Assembly: GCF_030247185.1 (NCBI RefSeq)
Contig: NC_080571.1
Coordinates: 161,420,352-161,484,351 of the forward strand
Source of the DNA: Malaya genurostris
Lineage: Eukaryota; Arthropoda; Insecta; Diptera; Culicidae
DNA: 64,000 nt
Direction of reading: 5' to 3'
Part shown: positions 58,287 to 64,000 of the stretch, piece after piece
How positions within the stretch are numbered: position 1 is the stretch's first letter
Layout of the letters: every line of letters begins with the position of its first letter
Notes under the pieces: generated by a model
The model's database searches: none
What the model was told of the DNA's origin: nothing
Seen by the model: the letters and a program-made list of their open reading frames with translations, nothing else
Made by a program: the position numbers and the translations under genes

Positions 58287-60646
58287 GGTATACAAATGAT
58301 ATATATCGGGTAAACCGTAAATCTTCTACCCTTCAATACATCGTTGAATTGCAATTCATTGCAACGCTTTCTAATCCTGGGTTTTCTTACCCGGTACATG
58401 CCCCGACCGGCTAATCCGGTCGGCCGTTGTTTCCATTTTGGTACCTGACTCAAGCATTATCAGGCACCAGACAATTACTTGCAATTTTACAAACTAAATG
58501 CATTTCCTTTCATTACAAATATTTTCATTTCAAACCATTTCGAGCACAAGTGACGATTGCAGGTACTGGACCTTACATTGTTAATCCCTAACGATTTAAT
58601 CCTCTAAAAGGACCGTAACGTAAATGCAAATTTATTTAACCGAGTCTAGTCGGGTCCTAACGAAAGCGCAGGGAAACATAAACAATGTGCCTTTATACCT
58701 GACCCGTATTTTGCTTAAGGCGGATTATCTCGGTGCGCTGCCGCATCGCGAGCCTGCTGACCTTTTTTCTGGTTTTCTTTTATCCTGCCCTATCTCGTAC
58801 AGTCATGTTGTACCACAAACGAATTTCCAGACATGACAGTCACGATCTTTTTTTGGCGCACATCTACGGTCCTCCGTGAAACTGGCACCAATGGTGAAAA
58901 ATTGGTTTCACTGCTGAGTTCCCATCATACATTCATAATGCAAATGTCAAACCGTGAGAACCCTTTCGATTCGGTAGCTCATTTGTATATATTGAGATTT
59001 TATGGCACACTTTGGTTGAAATGATAACAATTCAATTAATCTCGCGCTCCACCCAGCGGTGAGTGCGGTCATTTCAGAAGGTACCGGGAACGAACCACAT
59101 TTTTCAAAAATATTTATAAGCACATACATGTCTTTATTATTTATCTTTGGTTGTACGATCGTTCTCGAGGTTTGAATTTGATGCTAAGTGAAGTTGAATG
59201 TGCCTGATGTTTTAATTTGAAATCGATAAAGTTTCGATACTCATCGTAACAGTTGTCCTTCGTTGGTCTAATACTTTGGATCATTGGACCACAGTTGAAC
59301 GTTTTTTTCCTAAGAGGGCAGTACACTGACACCAGCATGCTGGCAGCCAGCAGAAGTGTAAACGGGGCATTGGGATCAATTTCGGACCAGCTCGTGATTG
59401 GTTGAAACTGACATAAGCAAGTACAAGTTGTTGAAATCAAGATTACTGCAGGGTAGTAGAAAAAGTGTTGTCAGTATCGTCGGTAACAATGTAGCTTGAT
59501 ATTTGATATTTTATTTTTCGGGTCATCTTCAAAATTATTGATTTCAATAGGATTTAAGTTCAATTTGTTTTTAAATTCTGTCAATGCGGAAAGTATACGA
59601 GTACATTTAACAATCACTGGATGATACAAAGAGAAAGCCTGAAATCACGAAGTGTCATATGGACGAGAATATTGATTATGTTGGTTGAGAATAGCACCCA
59701 ATCTTTGGATACTTCTGTATGTTATTATTTTTCTCAAATAGAATATGTTGAATAAAGCTGCAAAAATTAATTATTCAAAATTGAGTGTTTTGGAAAAATT
59801 TTATTAAGCTGTTTCAACTAAACGTTTTCTTCAAAACAAACATCTGATCAAAATGAATCCAGAGCTATATTTTTGACCGATATAACATTTGTCTAAGTGT
59901 TTTCAAATGATAAATAATTACATGTTATAAGGGGAGAAAGTTTTCAGAATGAACAATTATCTCTACTGGCAACAGTGATCGCGAGGCTTTTATTATTTAC
60001 AGCAGGGAGAAACCGGAATAAGAAGAGACATATTTTTCTGGAAAAAGAAGCCAGTTGTCTGGTCCTGTCCTAGGTAAGGAAGGGCGATCTATATTAGTTT
60101 CGCCCTTCTTTGAAAACCAGCTGAAGTCAGAAACAGATTTTTCCATTAATAGTACACTCAAAAAATAAATCACATTAGTTTTATGGGATTACTCACGTAA
60201 ATGCAGAGCTTCATCTGGACATCTGGAAACCAAGTACAAGCTATGTGATTTTCACATAATCTTCAAATGGAGAGTCCCATGATCGAAGTTTAAGTGAATT
60301 TGCTCTATGAAAATTTCAAATCTCAAAATGGCTGACATGTTAGTGGCAGGCTTGAACATAATGCATTCGTTATTGGAAGTTTTTAAAGGTAAGTAAAGTT
60401 TCAAAACAGCCCTGACCTGGAAGGATTCTTAGTGTCAGTAGGATCCATAGTACTAGCCATGCAATGATTATGTACAATAAGAATCGGCTGCGAAGTCTGT
60501 TGAAACAGAAAGGCCAAAATCCACGAAACGAATGTAATGCCCGGACTTTGCTTCTACAGTTTCAAAACTAGTGTAGTACTCAATATACAATTTTGCGTTT
60601 AGTTTTAGTAGAATGCGATATTGGCTTGTTCGAGCTCTTGATCTCC
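58287..60646. repeat. Local tandem duplication, second copy
   Basis: 2,360 bp; the excess over the first copy is the 336-bp insertion at 58,814-59,149. After 60,646 the normal unit continues with ATCTCCGG. Confidence 0.85.
58814..59149. mobile_element. 336-bp insertion with 7-bp target duplication
   Basis: Starts CACAAACGAATTTCC and ends TATTTATCTTTG, flanked by GTTGTAC (58,807-58,813; 59,150-59,156). The first copy of the tandem duplication has the empty site (near 56,783). Inverted ends are poor beyond CA and a shared AGACATG about 16 bp in. A non-autonomous DNA element is likely. Confidence 0.65.
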
Positions 60647-61511
60647 GGAAGTATTTAGAACCAACAGCATACGAAAATATTTTCGATCTTATAATTTCCG
60701 GGAGAAAACAAAATGTATATAAATAATTCAAGTTTGAAGTAAGAATTTTTGATTAATTGATTTATATTTTCAGAAATCATAAATAGAAAAACTTCTGTCG
60801 GTACCGTCGACTCTATTGTTTACAAAGGAATTAACTACAAAATAGGACAGTTTGTCATATTTTTTTTTATCGGATCAAGCTGTACTCTATGAAATCAGAG
60901 ATTTTATCGTTAGATGAAATATTTCACTTGATTTTGCAATTATGGGTAGTCATTGGTCAAAATGAGCACTATGTCGCGATTGAAACATCAGGTTCATTAT
61001 TACTGGTATTGATTATTTTAATCGACGACCAACAATAGTTTTAAATGTAGATAATAATTTTATACTTAGAGTTAAGTATAAGTTTAATTTCATTGAGTTA
61101 CTATTCGTTAAGGTTGATGATGTAACCATTAATATGTAAATAGATGTAAAATAACAAGCGATCCGTTAGAAATGCATTCTGCAAATAAATGCCTTTTTAA
61201 TGTTAGTTTTAACTGAGTTTTATATACTATACAATCATGTACCATTTCATGTAATTATTATGTGATTTTCCTATGCTCAATAAAGATGTTTAAGTCATGT
61301 AACTATTACGTGAAGTTCTGTTAAAACATATGAAAATCACGTTGTATCGAACGGACAAGTGATATATTATTTACCTATCGAAAAAGATGCATGATATATG
61401 AACAATCCGATACAATTCATTTATCTACCCCATAGAATTTATGTGAAAAGTTGGGTGGATGAGATTCATGTATGTTTTCAAGTAGAATTAACGTGATTTT
61501 TTTTTTGAGTG
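60155..61511 (+). mobile_element. TA-flanked element, second inverted copy in C3
   Basis: 1,357 bp, complete ends. It continues past the point where the 57,800 copy is cut, showing which sequence is ancestral at that junction. Confidence 0.6.
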
Positions 61512-62367
61512 TATAACTCTGCGTGTAAACAGAGTTGCCAGGATATTTTTTCAAAAACCTACCAATACTCAAACATTTATCTGGGTTTGTCTGGGTTTCA
61601 GGAATTGACATATTGTCGCAAAACTGAAATGTAGAGGCGCTGCTTGTTAAGAGATGATACTTTCAGCAAGAGCTGTCAAATCGGTAGGAAAATTTCTAAT
61701 TACTTCACCTTTTCTACAATTTCTTATGAATACGGGCAACTTCATTTGAAAAATCATTCACTCAAATAAAAACACGCTTAAAAATAGTTACTCAAAAATG
61801 AGTAAGATCTCACTCATCTACAGAAAAAGTGGAACAACTCTAATTTAGAGTAACTCCGAAGTTACTCAAATTTGAGTTCTTCCACTGGAAACGATATTTG
61901 GGTAAAATCTACTTATTTACTGAGTAATACTTTATTTGTACATGTACCAAAAATAGAGTAACTATCACTCAAATTTTGAGTGAAATGTCAGTTATGCTCA
62001 GGCACCAATCATACACTTATTCCTCAGAAATGACATTTGAGCATATTCGGTTTCATTCTAAAGCACAACACGGAATTTATCATTCCGGTTTTTGCAGACA
62101 CAACACCGTTTGTGTTGAGCGACTCACCCTCGAAATACGCGATCTCACTAACAAAATATACAACCTGTTGTTACAAATAGTTATTACAACTTTTAGACTG
62201 ATCTTGCGAATAGTAACAAAAAAAAACGAGTTAATGCGTTAAACTCAAATTTAGAGTAGGAGTTACTCAATATCATTGATGATAACTACTCAATTTTTGA
62301 CGTTTCCATGTATCATTTGAAAATGAGTAACTAGTACTCAAACTTTGAGCAACTTTTTCTAAGCGTG

Positions 62368-62718
62368 TAGAATGGTTTCAAAAGTCAAATTGCATATTTT
62401 ACGTGACGAAAATGAATGTTATACGAACATACCCTAAAATGAATAGAGTCATCACATAAGGTTTACGTGAATTGACCAAACGTCAAACAATCTACGTGAA
62501 TTTCCAGTGTAAAAAACTCGATTTTGAAAATGGCGAGCAGTGGCCCTCGAAGTGTAAGTAGTGTAAATATTTGCGAGTTATTTAATTACAATTTTTTACT
62601 CCATCGACCATTCCAGTATGAAAGTTTCCATGTGTTCAACTGGACCGAGTGCCTGCGTGAGTCCGGAAGTTTACCCGCTCCTGCCGAATGCTTCAAACAG
62701 GCCGTCGGTATGAAGCTA
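62368..62718 (-). repeat. Stump of the last inverted unit
   Basis: Holds the CACGTA-like motif region and the first part of an MBT fragment. It ends at GAAGCTAG inside the MBT coding part, where unrelated sequence starting GGGGCTGTCC begins. This is the right edge of the array in the window. Confidence 0.85.
62530..62718 (+). pseudogene. Scm-like MBT fragment, truncated last copy
   Basis: Reads normally to AECFKQAV and GMKL, then is cut by the array end. Here the residue before KL is M (GMKL, as in intact MBT domains), while most other copies have GVKL; B1 also has ATACCGAC at this place. Confidence 0.8.
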
Positions 62719-62952
62719 GGGGGCTGTCCATAAAAGACGTCACGCCGCAAGAGGGAGGGGGGTGTTTCATAAAACGTGACCTTTTGTGACAGTGGGGAGA
62801 GGGAGAGGTTTTTGGAATGAGACGTCCAATATTTTCAATGAGCGCATTTTTGAAATACCTAATTATATTACTGCTTTGCACTATTTCCTGAAAAAATCTC
62901 CACAATAAACGTTTACATTCTATAAGAAAACGTGTATTTGTTGATGTAGAAG
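62719..62952. mobile_element. GGGGCTGTCC repeat at the array edge
   Basis: GGGGCTGTCCATAAAAGACG followed by a GGGAGGGGGG tract and GACCTTTTGTGACAGTGGGG. From memory this type of terminus is frequent in insect repeats; the other end could not be located, so limits are uncertain. Confidence 0.4.
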
Positions 62953-63671
62953 CACAGACTAACAGACATGACAGTATAAGTAAATTCTTATAAAAATAAT
63001 TTTTCGTGATGCGCTAGCTCCACCTATATTGTACTGCGCGAGCTATTTACTATCTGTACACCCCTTGTGTTATATAAAAGTTTTTTTACTAGTTGGTTTC
63101 CCCTCGTTTGTCAACACCGATCAGCTGCTTGCAGGGATGCCTGATTTCATCAAAGTATTTGAAAATGAATCGTCACAATAAATTATTGGATTACGTTGAT
63201 AATATATTTAACTTTTTCGCGATGTTGGAAGGTAACCATTTATTTGACTCAACGTTGTTCATCTAGACTATTTTTTATTGTGTTGGTAGTTTTCACCCGA
63301 AATTAAGTGGCGGCAGACCAGAAGCAAGTAAATATTGTAACAAAACGGGTTCGATTTTGAATTGCGTTGGAGGATGAGAAGTAGGCACAATTATGTATGT
63401 AGTTTTGGCAATATGTATTAAATCTGTATCCTGCATGAAATTCGCATGGACGTATACAAATCAATACATTACAGGTAATTCTGTATGAATGGCAACTCTG
63501 TTGGTAAATGAAAAAAATAAACACAGTCTAGATGACAGACAGGATGTTTTTGATAGGGTAACGTGGCACCATCATGACACATGTGAGTACTGTCCCAAAT
63601 AAAGGAATATTCGAAATGACCGTTAAAATGATTGAAGAATCTAATTTGAGTGTCCTGTCTGTTAGTCTGTG
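62953..63671 (+). mobile_element. 719-bp element with TIRs and 7-bp target duplication
   Basis: Starts CACAGACTAACAGACATGAC; the right end read inward is CACAGACTAACAGACAGGAC. GTAGAAG flanks it at 62,946-62,952 and 63,672-63,678. A possible first exon near 63,165-63,231 encodes MNRHNKLLDYVDNIFNFFAM then LE before GGTAACC, the same build as the MADML exon. Other frames here look like noise. Confidence 0.65.
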
Positions 63672-63678
63672 GTAGAAG

Positions 63679-64000
63679 CTTCTTCTTGTAAATTTGGAAA
63701 TGAGTGATGCAGGAAATCATTTCTGTTGTGATCACCAAAGTGCACGGAGGAGCGAGTAAATTAGCGAAATTAATAAATTTTTCCTAATATGAGAAAAAAA
63801 TAAAAAGATGCCTTCAAACGGTTTAACTTAAGTTATGCACTGACAATTTTTTCAGTAATTTGATTTTCTAGCATTGATAATAGTATATCATAAGAATTTC
63901 TCCTCTATGATTCTGATGCAGTTTATTCAATTGTACTCCATTTGAAAAAGGGCAGGAGATCAACGATTTCAGACGTAGATCATGTCATGTCTTATTTTGA
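63679..64000. other. Unassigned AT-rich flank
   Basis: No frame, repeat match within the window, or RNA gene seen in this last stretch. It may be host flank or an unknown repeat. Confidence 0.5.

Larger units (their letters stand above)
52796..62367 (-). repeat. Inverted array unit C3, enlarged
   Basis: Reverse-complement C-type unit, with the C deletion visible near 61,985. It is 9.6 kb long because of a probable solo LTR (55,728-56,884), a local tandem duplication of about 2 kb (56,261-58,286 and 58,287-60,646) and a 336-bp insertion (58,814-59,149). It keeps an intact TTAA element and a complete MBT fragment. Confidence 0.85.

Noticed and set aside
1..64000. A prokaryotic or phage origin
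   Set aside because: Spliceosomal introns, TTAA and TA transposons, THAP and MBT domains and a Ty3/gypsy element are eukaryotic; no operons or ribosome-binding sites.

Overview
The window looks like insect DNA, most likely a dipteran and possibly a mosquito. It is AT-rich, has short GT-AG introns, carries an intact Ty3/gypsy retrotransposon, and contains a Polycomb-type MBT fragment that closely resembles insect Scm as I remember it. The species is inference. I see no ordinary single-copy host gene, rRNA, tRNA or CRISPR array. Almost everything is transposable element, arranged as a tandem array of composite units.

Layout. From 1 to about 44,116 there are eight direct units of 5.6-6.6 kb (first and last incomplete), in subtype order A B C A C A B A. 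From 44,117 to 62,718 the same units run inverted (A, C and a stump). Units A1+B1 (1 to about 11.3 kb) are repeated almost exactly as A3+B2 (30,014 to about 41.3 kb), an offset of about 30.01 kb. After 62,718 the array stops and other repeats follow.

Each unit is a stack of smaller elements. Most of their boundaries are confirmed by empty sites in sister units. They are: elements with TA target duplications and CACTCA or CACGCTTA ends, packed with ACTCA/TGAGT or CACGTA-like motifs; a TTAA-flanked element with GGTAGCGCTTCGCC ends; a 0.56-kb palindrome; P-like elements with 7-bp target duplications, two of which carry a THAP-type first exon; and an MBT-domain fragment of the Polycomb gene Scm, present nine times with a shared stop codon and a shared deletion. 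Several elements keep a short first exon ending at a consensus splice donor. This is the signature of internally deleted transposons whose terminal exons survive.

The inverted half holds a complete Ty3/gypsy retrotransposon on the minus strand (47,246-52,709). It has 182-bp LTRs that look identical, a 5-bp target duplication (ATAAC), Gag with two CCHC knuckles, protease, RT, RNase H and integrase. Its RT is interrupted by a 92-nt GT-AG intron whose removal keeps frame. Its 5' leader has about ten copies of a 12-bp motif at regular 29- or 35-bp spacing. Further right are a 1.16-kb probable solo LTR with a 5-bp target duplication, a 2-kb local tandem duplication, and two small elements with 7-bp target duplications.

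The strongest leads are the amplified Scm MBT capture, the retrotransposon intron, the phased leader array, and a 625-bp element that contains a whole two-exon mini-gene.
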